In this document: positions 9,106-18,321 of the stretch, piece by piece
How the letters are laid out: every line of letters starts with the position of its first letter
Numbering within the stretch: the stretch's first letter is position 1
Origin: Raskinella chloraquaticus (SeqCode)
GTDB taxonomy: Bacteria; Pseudomonadota; Alphaproteobacteria; Rhizobiales; UBA4765
Reading direction: 5' to 3'
Length of the DNA stretch: 64,000 bases
Assembly (NCBI GenBank): GCA_002365175.1
Contig: DEZK01000007.1
Location: 183,660-247,659, forward strand
Translations under genes and position numbers: made by a program
Notes under the pieces: generated by a model
Database searches by the model: none
What the model was told of the DNA's origin: nothing
The model's input: the letters and a program-made list of their open reading frames with translations, nothing else

Positions 9106-10047
9106 ATGCACGGAAGCCAGCAACGTGACGTGGATATCTGCGAAGTCGGCCCCCGCGACGGGCTGCAATTGGTTGGCGAACTTGTGCCGACAGAGACGAA
9201 ATTGCGCTGGATCGAGGCGCTTGCCGCGACCGGTCTGCCGGAGATAGATGCTGCGAGCTTTGTGCCCGCAACCTCCATGCCGCAATTTGCCGACGCCGCC
9301 GACATTGTCACCGGTGCCCGCAACCTGCCTGCGCCATGGCGCGTCGGCGCTCTTGCCCCCAACCTCAGGGGAGCCGAGCGCGCACTTGGAGCAGGCGCTG
9401 AAATGCTGTTTTGCATCGTCTCGGCCAGCCATAGCCACAGCCTCGCCAATACGCGGCGCAACCGCGAGGACCAGGTCAGGATCGTCGGCGATATCGTTCG
9501 CCTGGCCAGACAGGAGAAGGGGCGCCGTGTGCTGGTTTCTGGCGGCATTCCCACCAGCTTCGGCTGCTCCATCGAAGGCCGGGTGTCGGAAGCCGATGTA
9601 TGCCGGGTTGCTGCCGATCTGGCGGAAAGCGGCGTCGACGAAATCGGACTGGCTGACACGGTCGGTTATGGCGATCCGGCCCTGGTCAGCGCGCGCATCA
9701 AGGCCGTGCGCCGGGCCGTTGGCAAGGACATCTCGCTGCGCCTCCATTTCCACAACACGATGGGGCTCGGGCTCGCGAATATCCTGGCCGGCCTTGAGGC
9801 GGGGGTCACGGTGTTTGATGCTGCCTCGGGCGGGCTTGGCGGCTGCCCCTTCGCTCCGGGTGCCTCGGGTAATGTCGCGACCGAGGATCTCGTTTTCATG
9901 CTGGAACAAATGGGGATGAGAACCGGCATCGATATCGACAAGCTTAATGCGGCAACCGATATTCTCGCCAAGGCGTTGCCAAATGAACGCCTGCGCAGTC
10001 ATGTGCGCGAAGCAGGCGTACCGAAAGTCTATGGCTGCGCTGCATGA
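9106..10047 (+). CDS. Hydroxymethylglutaryl-CoA lyase family enzyme
   Basis: 313 residues from the ATG at 9106; the frame is open further upstream, but that part lies in the AT-rich promoter gap and has no homology. The N-terminal CEVGPRDGLQ is the HMGL-like TIM-barrel signature (metal-binding Asp, catalytic Arg). LRLHFHNTMGLGLAN carries the metal-binding histidines and GGLGGCPFAPGASGNVATED carries the catalytic Cys loop. Members split 3-hydroxy-3-methylglutaryl-CoA to acetoacetate and acetyl-CoA at the end of leucine breakdown, or act on citramalyl-like CoA esters. No other leucine-degradation gene is adjacent, so the exact substrate is open. It is probably regulated by the divergent GntR protein. 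Confidence 0.9.
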   Translation: MHGSQQRDVDICEVGPRDGLQLVGELVPTETKLRWIEALAATGLPEIDAASFVPATSMPQFADAADIVTGARNLPAPWRVGALAPNLRGAERALGAGAEMLFCIVSASHSHSLANTRRNREDQVRIVGDIVRLARQEKGRRVLVSGGIPTSFGCSIEGRVSEADVCRVAADLAESGVDEIGLADTVGYGDPALVSARIKAVRRAVGKDISLRLHFHNTMGLGLANILAGLEAGVTVFDAASGGLGGCPFAPGASGNVATEDLVFMLEQMGMRTGIDIDKLNAATDILAKALPNERLRSHVREAGVPKVYGCAA

Positions 10048-10162
10048 GCCTCGCGCCGCTGGCCGCCATGCCATTCACTGAATTCCCGCAGATGGTGACG
10101 AGGCCCCGTACGGATGGGGATCGATATCGCCATTTCGGCGCCAAGGCTGGATAAAGCGCCGA

Positions 10163-11971
10163 CTACTCCTCCATGACATGATGTCCGCCACCCAGATCAC
10201 GCCAGCGACGAAGCGGCGGCACGAAATCCGCGGATCGCACCGGGCTTGGTATGTCGCTGGTTGACAGCGCGCGCGCCGGCCGGCGCCGTGCCGGATCGGG
10301 AACAGGAACAGCTGCCATCAGGCGGCGGGTGTAGGGGTGGGCAGGATGATCGATAATGGCAGCGCGCGGGCCGATCTCGACGATCTCGCCCAGATACATC
10401 ACCGCAACGCGGTGGCTGATGCGCTCGACGACCGCGATATCATGCGAGATAAAAAGGAAAGCGAGGCCAAGCTCATCCTGCAATTCCATCATCAGGTTGA
10501 TGATCTGCGCCTTGATCGACACGTCAAGCGCTGACACGGCTTCATCGGCGACGATGAGTTTGGGCGCAAGCGCGAGCGCGCGCGCGATGCACAGACGCTG
10601 GCGCTGGCCTCCGGAAAATTCGTGAGGAAATCGCCCGGCCATGTCGGGGCTGAGGCCAACGCGCTTCAGCAGGGCGCCAACGCGCTCGGCTGCTTCCGCC
10701 CTGCCCGCAAGGCCGTGCACGATGATCGGCTCGGCAATGGCGCCGCCGACCGTCTTGCGCGGGTTGAGACTCGCATACGGATCCTGAAAGATCATCTGCA
10801 TGCGCTGGCGCGCCCTGCGCAGCCCTTCACGATCAAGCGCGCGGACGTCGTGGCCCTCGAAGCGAATACTGCCGGCAAGCGGCTCGACGAGACGCAGGAT
10901 GGACCGACCGGTCGTCGATTTGCCGCAGCCTGATTCGCCGACAAGCGCCAGCGTCTCGCCAGCGTGCAGGGCAAACGATATATTCTCCACCGCATGCACA
11001 CGGGCACTGACTCGGGAAAAGACGCCACTCCTGACATCGAAGCGCGTGGAGAGGCCGGCAACCTCCAGGAGCGGCGCGCCTGCCGCATCGATGCGTCGCT
11101 GTCGCTTCGCGGGCATCGTCTCTGCGCCGCTCAGCACATCAATGAGAACAAACGGCTCCGGCTCGCTCCTGCCCGCCATGTCACCAAGCCTCGGCACGGC
11201 AGCGAGCAGGGCGCGGGTATAGGGCGCCTGGGGATTTTTGAAGAGCGCCGGCGTCGCCCCCTCCTCCACCTTCTCACCCTGAAGCATGACGACAACGCGA
11301 TCAGCGATCTCGGCCACAACGCCCATATCGTGCGTAATGAAGGCAACCGCCATCTCCTCCTCGCGTTGCAGCGTCTTGATGAGTTCGAGGATTTCCGCCT
11401 GGATGGTCACATCGAGCGCGGTTGTCGGCTCATCGGCGATCAGCAAGCGCGGACGGCAGGCAAGGCTCATGGCAATCATGACGCGCTGGCGCATGCCGCC
11501 GGACAGGCGATGCGGGTAATCGTCAAGGCGGCTGGCGGCAGCGGGCATGCGTACGCGCTCGAGTATGCGCAACGTTTCGGCTGCAGCCGCACTGCGATCA
11601 AGACCGCGATGATAGATGAGCGCCTCGGCGATCTGAAAGCCGATGGTGAGCACCGGGTTGAGGCTCGTCATCGGCTCCTGAAAAATCATGGCGAGGCGAT
11701 TGCCACGCAGCTGGCGCATCTCCTCTTCCGGCAGGCTGAGAAGGTCGCGCCCGTCAAACCGGATCTCGCCCGTGGTGCGGCTGTTGGCCTGAGGCAGCAA
11801 TCCCATGATCGACAGGGCGGTGACGCTTTTTCCCGAACCTGACTCGCCGACGATGGCGAGCGTTTCGCCTGCCCGAACATCAAACGAAACATGGCGCACC
11901 ACATCGCGCCATTGCCCGTCGACACGAAAGGATGTCGTCAGATCGCGAATGCTGAGAAGCGCTGCGCTCAT
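10163..11971 (-). CDS. Peptide ABC transporter ATP-binding protein, fused DppD-DppF type
   Basis: 602 residues with two full ABC ATPase domains in one chain. Domain 1 has Walker A GESGSGKS, signature LSGGMRQR and Walker B LLIADEPTTALD. Domain 2 has Walker A GESGCGKS, signature FSGGQRQR and LIVADEAVSALD. Each is followed by the oligopeptide-transporter C-terminal segment (PHPYTRRLMAAVP). The ATG at 11971 overlaps the permease stop by four bases (ATGA), giving translational coupling. It powers dipeptide, oligopeptide or nickel-type import with the upstream permeases. In domain 2 the usual DEP after Walker B is DEA, a mild variation; the catalytic Glu is kept. Confidence 0.95.
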   Translation of the reverse strand: MSAALLSIRDLTTSFRVDGQWRDVVRHVSFDVRAGETLAIVGESGSGKSVTALSIMGLLPQANSRTTGEIRFDGRDLLSLPEEEMRQLRGNRLAMIFQEPMTSLNPVLTIGFQIAEALIYHRGLDRSAAAAETLRILERVRMPAAASRLDDYPHRLSGGMRQRVMIAMSLACRPRLLIADEPTTALDVTIQAEILELIKTLQREEEMAVAFITHDMGVVAEIADRVVVMLQGEKVEEGATPALFKNPQAPYTRALLAAVPRLGDMAGRSEPEPFVLIDVLSGAETMPAKRQRRIDAAGAPLLEVAGLSTRFDVRSGVFSRVSARVHAVENISFALHAGETLALVGESGCGKSTTGRSILRLVEPLAGSIRFEGHDVRALDREGLRRARQRMQMIFQDPYASLNPRKTVGGAIAEPIIVHGLAGRAEAAERVGALLKRVGLSPDMAGRFPHEFSGGQRQRLCIARALALAPKLIVADEAVSALDVSIKAQIINLMMELQDELGLAFLFISHDIAVVERISHRVAVMYLGEIVEIGPRAAIIDHPAHPYTRRLMAAVPVPDPARRRPARALSTSDIPSPVRSADFVPPLRRWRDLGGGHHVMEE

Positions 11972-12855
11972 GCCTCTCCCTTGAGCTTGGGATCGATGGC
12001 ATCGCGCAGGCCATCGCCAAGGAGGTTCAGGGCGAAGACAACGATGAGGATCGCCGCGCCCGGCGCAAGCACGAGCCATGAGCTGTCGAGGATGTTCTCG
12101 AAGCCCTCGCGGATCATCCCGCCCCAGGTCGCGGCGGGAGGCTTCACGCCCAGCCCGATGAAGGCAAGCGAGGCTTCGGTGCGGATGGCGTTGGCAAGCC
12201 ATAGCGACCCCATCACCAGAATTTCCGGCAGGATGTTGGGGAGAATATGGAGGCCCAGAATGCGTGCGTCGGAATAGCCAAGCGAGCGACACGCCTCGAC
12301 GAATTCGCGCTCCTTCATGGCAATCGTCGGCGCCCGCGCGATGCGGGCGAAGGGCGGGATGGAGGTGAGCGCGATGGCAACGATGATGTTGATCATCGAG
12401 GGACCCAGCATGGCAACGATGATGAGGCCGAGGATGAGCGAGGGGAAGGCCAGCAGCACATCCATCACCTGCATGATGAGGGTATCGACGCGCCCGCCAC
12501 GCCAGCCGGCCAGCATGCCGATGAGCGAGCCGATGACCAGCGCAAGCGCCGTCGAGGCAAGGCCGATGATAAGCGAAATGCGGGCGCCATAGAGCAGGCG
12601 CGACAGGATATCGCGGCCGAAATTATCCGTTCCCAGCCAGTAGGTGTCGCCTGGTCCTTTCAGGCGGGCAATGAGGTTCTGCTCGAGGGGGTCGTGCGGC
12701 GATAAAAAGGGCGCAAGCAGCGCCAGCATGACAACAAGAACAAAGACCACGAGCCCGACCCATGACGTCTTGTTGGCGTTGAAGGCACGCAATGTCGCCA
12801 TCAGCAGATAGCGTACCGGCGAGCGCGGTTTTGCTGGCGCCGCGATGTCTGTCAT
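11968..12855 (-). CDS. Peptide ABC transporter permease, DppC type
   Basis: 295 residues with about six membrane segments. The N-terminal cytoplasmic stretch and first helix (WVGLVVFVLVVMLALLAPFL) are followed by a YWLGTDNFGRDILSRLLYGA motif characteristic of DppC/OppC. The EAA loop (EREFVEACRSLGYSDARI) couples to the ATPase. The ATG at 12855 overlaps the stop of the upstream permease by four bases. It forms the translocation channel with the DppB-type subunit in the inner membrane. Confidence 0.95.
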   Translation of the reverse strand: MTDIAAPAKPRSPVRYLLMATLRAFNANKTSWVGLVVFVLVVMLALLAPFLSPHDPLEQNLIARLKGPGDTYWLGTDNFGRDILSRLLYGARISLIIGLASTALALVIGSLIGMLAGWRGGRVDTLIMQVMDVLLAFPSLILGLIIVAMLGPSMINIIVAIALTSIPPFARIARAPTIAMKEREFVEACRSLGYSDARILGLHILPNILPEILVMGSLWLANAIRTEASLAFIGLGVKPPAATWGGMIREGFENILDSSWLVLAPGAAILIVVFALNLLGDGLRDAIDPKLKGEA

Positions 12856-13790
12856 CTGAGCTTCACCCGTGGATCGGCGATGCCGTAGGCAAGGTCGGTG
12901 AGCAGGTTCACGATGACAACGACGAGGGTGTAGATCACCATCATGCCCTGCAGCATGGTGTAGTCGCGCTGGTTGAGCGCGCCGACGATCAGCTTGCCAA
13001 GGCCGGGGCGGCTGAAGACAATCTCGGTCAGCACGGAATTGCCGATGAGAATGCCAAGATAAAGGCCGACGATGGTGATGACCGGGATCAACGCATTGCG
13101 CAGACCATGACGCCAGATCACGGCACGCCACGGCACGCCCTTGGCGCGGGCGGTGCGCACGTAATCCTCCTGCAACACCTCCAGCATCGCCGAGCGGGTG
13201 ACGCGGGTGATATAGGCCGCTGTGATCAGGCCGAGATTGAGAGCCGGCAAAGTGATCGACTGATACCATTCATAGAACGTTGCATTCTTGCCGCTGATGA
13301 CCGGAAACCAGCGCAGAGCGATGGCAAAACCCAGAAGCAACAGAAGCGCCGAGACAAAGGGCGGGAAGGACAGACCGAGCAGGGAGGCAATCCGCGCTGC
13401 GTAATCAACGAAGCGATTGCGCCTGACGGCAGCGGCAACCCCCAGAGGCACACCGATGACGATGCCGATGGCGAGCGAGAGCAGCGTCAGCTCGATTGTC
13501 CACGGCAGGACGTTCAGCACCTCGCCAATGACCGGGCGCCCGGTGACAAGCGATGTCCCCCAGTCTCCGCGCAGCGCGCCGGCGATGAACACGCTATATT
13601 GCTCGAACAGCGATTTATCGAGGCCCAGACGCTGGCGCAGCGCCTCGATGGTTTCGCGGCTTGCCTGATCACCCAGAATGAGCTGAGCCGGATCGCCAGG
13701 AACGATGCGCACCAGCACGAAGACAAGCGTCAGCACCGCAAAAAGCGTTACAAGCGCGAAACCACATCGCCGCACGAGAAAAGCCGTCAT
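12852..13790 (-). CDS. Peptide ABC transporter permease, DppB type
   Basis: 312 residues from the ATG at 13790, which has GGGAG five bases upstream; a GTG six bases earlier is also in frame. The sequence opens with the usual DppB/OppB pattern MTAFLVRRCGFALVTLF and VRIVPGDPA. The EAA loop reads EDYVRTARAKGVPWRAVIWR. There are about six membrane segments. It is the second gene of the operon after the binding protein (56-bp gap) and is coupled to the DppC gene by a 4-base overlap. Confidence 0.95.
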   Translation of the reverse strand: MTAFLVRRCGFALVTLFAVLTLVFVLVRIVPGDPAQLILGDQASRETIEALRQRLGLDKSLFEQYSVFIAGALRGDWGTSLVTGRPVIGEVLNVLPWTIELTLLSLAIGIVIGVPLGVAAAVRRNRFVDYAARIASLLGLSFPPFVSALLLLLGFAIALRWFPVISGKNATFYEWYQSITLPALNLGLITAAYITRVTRSAMLEVLQEDYVRTARAKGVPWRAVIWRHGLRNALIPVITIVGLYLGILIGNSVLTEIVFSRPGLGKLIVGALNQRDYTMLQGMMVIYTLVVVIVNLLTDLAYGIADPRVKLR

Positions 13791-13846
13791 TACCACTCCC
13801 GACGGAGGCCGGGGATTGCGAGAAGCGCCCCCCGGCTGTCAACGGC

Positions 13847-15394
13847 TTACTTGGTGAAACGCGTTTTCTCGGTGATGGGCGGCGACAGATTAAGCGACCC
13901 GTTCAGCTCATAACCAAGATCAAGCGTGTCCTTCCAGGCCCATAGCTGCAGCTGCTCGTAGATGGGAATGCCGCAGACATTCTTCACCAGCTTCTCCTGT
14001 GCCGCCTTCCACAGCGCCAGCTGCCTGGCCGCGTCGGTCTCGGTGCGAGCGCCGCGGATGTCTGCATCCGCAACATCGCAATGGGTGAAGTTGGTGACAG
14101 CCGTTGGCTTGCCGACGATTGAATTCGAATCGTAGAACTGCGTCAGATAGACATCGGCCACCGGGAAGCGCGCTGCCTGATAGTGAACGATCGGCGACAG
14201 ATCCTTGCGGATATTGGCATGGAAGGTTGCGTGTTCCACAAGCTCGATATCAAGGGTGATGCCAGCCTTTTTCAACTGTGCCTGCACGGCTTCAATCAAC
14301 GTCTGCATGCCGGTGAGGGTGGTGTGGATCGTCTTGACCGTGACGCCATTGGGATAGCCGGCTTGCGTCAGCAACTGCCTGGCTTTGGCAATGTCGTAGG
14401 CGTAAAGCGCGGACTTCTGGTCAGTGCCGAGATAGCCGGAGGGAACCACTGACACCGCCTCGCGCGACGAGCCCTCGCCCTTGAACTGGACGATCGCCTT
14501 GCGATCAATGGCGTGGGCAATTGCCTGGCGAACGCGGATATCATCGAGCGGCTTTGCGGTGACGTTGAGATAGAGCGCCGACAATTCGCCAGGCTCCATG
14601 GCTTTTACCTTGACACCCGGCAATTTGGCCGTGCGGTCGACCCAGGTCTGGTCCTGTTTGCCATAGATCATGTCAAGCTCGCCGGACTGGAAGGCGAGAT
14701 CGCGACTTGAATCGGCGGGGATATAGCGAAACGTGATGTCGTCGAGCTGTGGCGCGCCACGGAAATACTGCTTGTTGGCGACGAGCTTGACGAATTGCTG
14801 CGGCTGGTATTCGGCAAACATGAACGGGCCGGTGCCAATCGGGCGCTTGCCGAAATTGTCGCCCGCTTCTTCAGCAGCCTTCCTGCACACCATGTTGCCG
14901 CCATTGATGTTGGCGACATAGCCGAGGAAGCCTGCAACCGGCGTCTTCAGCGTGATTTTGAGAGTTGAGGGATCGACAACATCGATCTTGTCGACGGCGG
15001 AAAAATCGCCCGAATAGGAGGAGGTTGCCTTGGTCGCGGCGCGCTTCAGTGAGTAGGCCGCATCCTCGGCCGTAAACGGCCCAAAGCCGTGATGGCACTG
15101 GACGCCGGCACGGATCTTGAAAATCCATTCACTGCCATTGGCGTTCTGTGTCCAGCTTTCGGCAAGATCGGGCTCAATGAAATTGGGGCTTGCCTCGCCC
15201 GGCTTGATGCGCACGAGACCGTTGAAGACATAATTGAGGAGCCCCTTGTCGGGCGTCGTGGATGCCAGATGTGGATCAAGCTTGCCGGCGTCCGCCGAGC
15301 CCATGCCAATCACCAGCGATTTCTTCTGTGCCAGCGCCGGGCCGGCTGCCACGAGGCCGGCAAATGCCAGACCCAATATCCATTTTTTTGTCAT
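13847..15394 (-). CDS. Peptide ABC transporter periplasmic substrate-binding protein (SBP family 5)
   Basis: 515 residues starting with a Sec signal peptide (MTKKWILGLAFAGLVAAGPA, cleavage after ALA). The mature protein opens KKSLVIGMGSADAGKLDPHL and contains family 5 features, including FTAEDAAYSLKRA and DIRVRQAIAHAIDRKAI. This is the first gene of a leftward operon with two permeases and a fused ATPase. Family 5 proteins bind dipeptides, oligopeptides, nickel complexes, glutathione or opines; the ligand cannot be told here. The downstream SDR and FAD amine oxidase genes may point to a nitrogen-containing ligand, but that is a guess from position. Confidence 0.93.
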   Translation of the reverse strand: MTKKWILGLAFAGLVAAGPALAQKKSLVIGMGSADAGKLDPHLASTTPDKGLLNYVFNGLVRIKPGEASPNFIEPDLAESWTQNANGSEWIFKIRAGVQCHHGFGPFTAEDAAYSLKRAATKATSSYSGDFSAVDKIDVVDPSTLKITLKTPVAGFLGYVANINGGNMVCRKAAEEAGDNFGKRPIGTGPFMFAEYQPQQFVKLVANKQYFRGAPQLDDITFRYIPADSSRDLAFQSGELDMIYGKQDQTWVDRTAKLPGVKVKAMEPGELSALYLNVTAKPLDDIRVRQAIAHAIDRKAIVQFKGEGSSREAVSVVPSGYLGTDQKSALYAYDIAKARQLLTQAGYPNGVTVKTIHTTLTGMQTLIEAVQAQLKKAGITLDIELVEHATFHANIRKDLSPIVHYQAARFPVADVYLTQFYDSNSIVGKPTAVTNFTHCDVADADIRGARTETDAARQLALWKAAQEKLVKNVCGIPIYEQLQLWAWKDTLDLGYELNGSLNLSPPITEKTRFTK

Positions 15395-15497
15395 GAATGC
15401 GCTCCCTTTGTTTTATAGGCGCGATTGTGGGCGAAAGGCAGCCGGTGATGCAAGCCTAAAGCGTCCGCAAACGCCGGTGTGCCGCATGATTGACGCC

Positions 15498-16211
15498 TCA
15501 CACCATATCTTCCAGGCGGCAATTGACGAGGAGTTCAGCGATGCTGGCCGTGTTTGGCAGCGCCATGATGGTGGCGACCAGTTCGGCCAGATCAGCGGGA
15601 TCGGTCATGTCGGCGGCAGCAAAATCCTTCACCGATGACGTCATGTCGGTGCGCACATAAGACGGGCACAATGCGGTTGCCCGGACACCCTTGTCCCAGC
15701 TGATGCGGCGCAGCGCATGGGTGAGCGCGACGACGGCAAATTTCGACATCTGATAGGCGACATTATCGCCGCGCACCCGCTTGCCCGACAGGGAGGCGAC
15801 GTTGACGATGCGCCCCTGCCCTGCGGCTTCAAGATGGGGCAGGCACAGACGCGCGAGATTGAGCGGGGCCTTGCAATTGACGGCCCAGATGCGGTCAAGC
15901 TTTGTCTCGTCGGCCTGCATCAGCGGCATGGCGATGCTGATGCCGGCATTGTTCACCAGGCCGTCTATGCGCCCGAATCGGGTCAGCGTCGCCGCCACCC
16001 ACTCCTTATGGCTAGCCCAGCTTTCCGCCTGATAGGGCGCGCTCATGAGGCGCGCCGGGTCGCGCCCGGCCGTAAAAGACTGGAGGCTTTTGTTGTCCCG
16101 CACGCCAAGGCTGAGATGGCACCCGCGCGCGTAGAGGATCTCAGCGATGGCCCGGCCGATGCCGCGGCCGGCGCCCGAGACGAGAACGACGGTTCCGGCC
16201 AGGTCACGCAT
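15498..16211 (-). CDS. Short-chain dehydrogenase/reductase (SDR)
   Basis: 237 residues from the ATG at 16211, preceded by GGAGGG. The cofactor motif is VLVSGAGRGIGRAIAEIL, with Ser in place of the usual Thr of TGxxxGxG. NNAG appears as LVNNAGISIAM. The catalytic Ser (NVASLSGKR) and the Tyr-x-x-x-Lys (VAYQMSKFAVV) are intact. It is a classical Rossmann-fold NAD(P)-dependent oxidoreductase of unknown substrate. It is divergent from the FAD-dependent amine oxidase gene, sharing a 133-bp promoter region, so the two may act on one pathway. Confidence 0.92.
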   Translation of the reverse strand: MRDLAGTVVLVSGAGRGIGRAIAEILYARGCHLSLGVRDNKSLQSFTAGRDPARLMSAPYQAESWASHKEWVAATLTRFGRIDGLVNNAGISIAMPLMQADETKLDRIWAVNCKAPLNLARLCLPHLEAAGQGRIVNVASLSGKRVRGDNVAYQMSKFAVVALTHALRRISWDKGVRATALCPSYVRTDMTSSVKDFAAADMTDPADLAELVATIMALPNTASIAELLVNCRLEDMV

Positions 16212-16344
16212 GGCAAATCCCTCCTGTTGGCGCCCGCAATGGCAGCATGCTGGAGGCAGAGCGAGGATCAGCGCAAGGGGTGCTTGCAGGCACACCGTTA
16301 TCAGGTCAGGTTTGGCGCTGGCGACACAACCGGACAGGCAAGCG

Positions 16345-17637
16345 ATGAATACGCTCACGCAGGATCCCTATTGGTGGCAGGCAGCGCCCCGCGAGGCCGC
16401 ATCCAACATCACGTTGCCGGCCAAAGTGGATGTGGCGGTGGTGGGGGCTGGCTATGCCGGGCTGTCGGCCGCACTCACCCTGGCGCGCGCCGGGCGCTCG
16501 GTCGTGGTGCTGGACGCGGGCGCCCCAGGCGCGGGCGCTTCCAGCCGCTCGGGCGGCATGATCGGCCATGGCCACCGCCTGTCCTACTCGAAGCTCATTG
16601 CGGCGCATGGCGCGCCGAAGGCAAAAGCGATGATCGAGGCGGGTATGGCGTCTCTTGCCTTCGTCAAGGAGATGATCGAGGCTGAGCGTATCGACGCGCG
16701 GCTGCAACCTGTCGGGCGCTTTCGCGGCGCCTGGACGTTAGCTGACTACGACGCGATGGGCCGCGAGGCGGACCTGCTGTCGCGCGATGTCGGCCTGCCG
16801 GTCGAGATCATCCCCAAAAGCGCGCTTCACCGCGAGATCGCCAGCGACTGCTATCAGGGCGGGCTTGTGTTCCACTCCCATGGCGGCGTCCACCCCGCCC
16901 TCTTCCAGCAGGGCCTGCTGGCGGTGGCGCGCAACGCCGGCGTCGTGGTGGCGGGCTATAACCCGGTGCTGCGCATCGAGACCGGCAAGCGGCAGCACCG
17001 CGTGATCACCGCCAGCGGCGTCGTTGTGGCGGGCGACGTGGTGGTGGCAACCAACGGCTATTCCGGGCCGGCTGTTGCAGATTTCGCGCGCCGCCTCGTC
17101 CCCTTCCCGAGCTATCTGATTGCCACCGAAGAGATCGGCGAGAACCGCGTCCGCGCGCTCATCCCCAATGGCAGGATGATCGTCGAAACGCGCGAGAAGC
17201 ACCTCTACTACCGCCCCTCACCCGATGGCAAACGCCTCATCCTTGGCGGGCGCGCAGCACTTCATCCGATCGCGCTGATGGAGGCCGGCGAGCGGCTGCG
17301 GCGCGAACTCGTCGCCATTTTTCCCGATCTGCGCGACACTGCGATCACCCATGCCTGGACCGGCAATGTCGCCATGACGCGCTCTGATCTGCCGGGCATC
17401 GGCCAGCGGGGAGGCGTGTGGTATGCGCTGGGCTGCAATGGCTCGGGCGTGGCGCTGATGCCATGGCTCGGCCATCGCCTGGCGCAGAAGATATTGGGCA
17501 ACCCCGAGGGCGCCACCGCCTTCGACGATATACCGTTTCGCGCCCTGCCCTTCTACGATGGTCGGCCGTGGTTCCTGCCGCTGATGACGGCGTGGTACCG
17601 GGGGCGCGACTGGTGGCGAGCAAGCAGAGTGGGTTGA
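16345..17637 (+). CDS. FAD-dependent amine/amino-acid oxidoreductase (DadA/PuuB family)
   Basis: 430 residues from the ATG at 16345 (GGACAGG upstream). After MNTLTQDPYWWQAAPRE comes the dinucleotide-binding motif VAVVGAGYAGLSAALTLARA, then ASSRSGGMIGHG (FAD contact) and a C-terminal GRAAL...WTGNVAMTRSDLPGIG region. The WW near the N-terminus and the overall order match gamma-glutamylputrescine oxidase and related DAO-fold enzymes, which oxidise amines or amino acids with FAD. The substrate is unassigned; the nearby peptide transporter and SDR make amine or amino-acid catabolism plausible. Confidence 0.88.
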   Translation: MNTLTQDPYWWQAAPREAASNITLPAKVDVAVVGAGYAGLSAALTLARAGRSVVVLDAGAPGAGASSRSGGMIGHGHRLSYSKLIAAHGAPKAKAMIEAGMASLAFVKEMIEAERIDARLQPVGRFRGAWTLADYDAMGREADLLSRDVGLPVEIIPKSALHREIASDCYQGGLVFHSHGGVHPALFQQGLLAVARNAGVVVAGYNPVLRIETGKRQHRVITASGVVVAGDVVVATNGYSGPAVADFARRLVPFPSYLIATEEIGENRVRALIPNGRMIVETREKHLYYRPSPDGKRLILGGRAALHPIALMEAGERLRRELVAIFPDLRDTAITHAWTGNVAMTRSDLPGIGQRGGVWYALGCNGSGVALMPWLGHRLAQKILGNPEGATAFDDIPFRALPFYDGRPWFLPLMTAWYRGRDWWRASRVG

Positions 17638-17684
17638 GGCTGCGCCTTCATCCTGAAACGCTTGCCCGCTGTCGGGCTGCTCTG

Positions 17685-17732
17685 CTCTCCCCTGCGGGAG
17701 AGGATGACGCGCGAGCGCAGGGTGAGGGAGAG
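17685..17732. repeat. Palindromic intergenic repeat element
   Basis: CTCTCCC-CTGC-GGGAGAG (7-bp arms, 17685-17702) is followed by a G/C-rich tail ending in GGGTGAGGGAGAG at 17732. This pattern is typical of short interspersed palindromic repeats scattered between genes in Rhizobiales. It lies just after the FAD oxidoreductase gene, at the left edge of the scarred 17.6-19.1 kb island. Confidence 0.55.
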
Positions 17733-17791
17733 AATTGCACAATGATCACAAAAACCTTGAAGCCAATGAGGTATGTCACAACGCCGCTTGG

Positions 17792-18067
17792 TTACCCTTC
17801 CTTTTTCGCGGGAGGCATTCGCTTGCGGCCTCCCGTGCTCGCCGGGTCGTCGAAATCGTCGAAGTCCGTGAATTCAAACATCTCCATGAAATCCGAACGC
17901 ATCATTTTCAGTGACATGCGATCGAGCCCAAATTCTTCGAAGAATGGACCTCGTTGCATCAGCTCCAACGCATCGCGAAATCTCTGCAAGGATTTTTGCC
18001 CCTCTTCCTTTTCCCCAGATCTGATTGCCCGGTACGCCTCAAGCGCGAGTTCGTAAAGCCATGGCAC
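17792..18067 (-). CDS. Hypothetical protein, probably N-terminally truncated
   Basis: 91 residues if it starts at the GTG at 18067 (VPWLYELALEAYRAIRSG). The frame stays open upstream to 18151 and that extension (IQIPFFAGLLRDD just before the GTG) still looks protein-like, but has no ATG, GTG or TTG start. The C-terminus is acidic and then basic (FTDFDDFDDP, then RKRMPPAKKEG). No known domain was recognised. The upstream frame runs directly into a broken TIR gene on the same strand. The simplest reading is that this gene has lost its 5' end and start by recombination, or is expressed as a short form. It may not be functional. Confidence 0.4.
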   Translation of the reverse strand: MPWLYELALEAYRAIRSGEKEEGQKSLQRFRDALELMQRGPFFEEFGLDRMSLKMMRSDFMEMFEFTDFDDFDDPASTGGRKRMPPAKKEG

Positions 18068-18129
18068 ATCGTCGCGAAGTAAACCGGCAAAGAAAGGAAT
18101 CTGTATTGGATGACGTGGTCCTTGTGCAA

Positions 18130-18321
18130 CGCGATGCAGATAACTCCAAATTTACAACTCTCTCATTCCTTCGCAATCTCAATGCTCCAGCGCTCGCCAG
18201 CCTGAATATCCGACTGCGAAAGCCAAGGTTCAACAAAATGCAGAACAAGCGGAAACCATTCATGGAGAGCCTTCGCAAGGGCCTCGCTACGTTCGCCGCT
18301 CCAACTAATAAAAATCTTCAT
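18130..18321 (-). pseudogene. Remnant of a TIR-domain gene with in-frame stop
   Basis: From the ATG at 18321 the frame reads MKIFISWSGERSEALAKALH, then a VEPWLSQSDIQAGERWS stretch, and meets TGA at 18163-18165 after 52 codons. The frame continues past the stop as ESCKFGVICIA before similarity is lost at about 18130. MKIFISWSGERS, the PWxS.DI.xGxRW block and the FGVIC strand are hallmarks of the TIR_2-type family, whose next segment would hold the catalytic Glu (PWxxFEAGAL); that segment is missing. The TGA sits where homologues usually have a Leu before ESxxFG. The gene is therefore nonsense-mutated and 3'-truncated. Confidence 0.7.

Noticed and set aside
12792..13913. 373-codon plus-strand frame over the peptide permease genes
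   Set aside because: Shadow of dppB/dppC-type genes; composition (many His, Gln, Asp) is typical of antisense frames.
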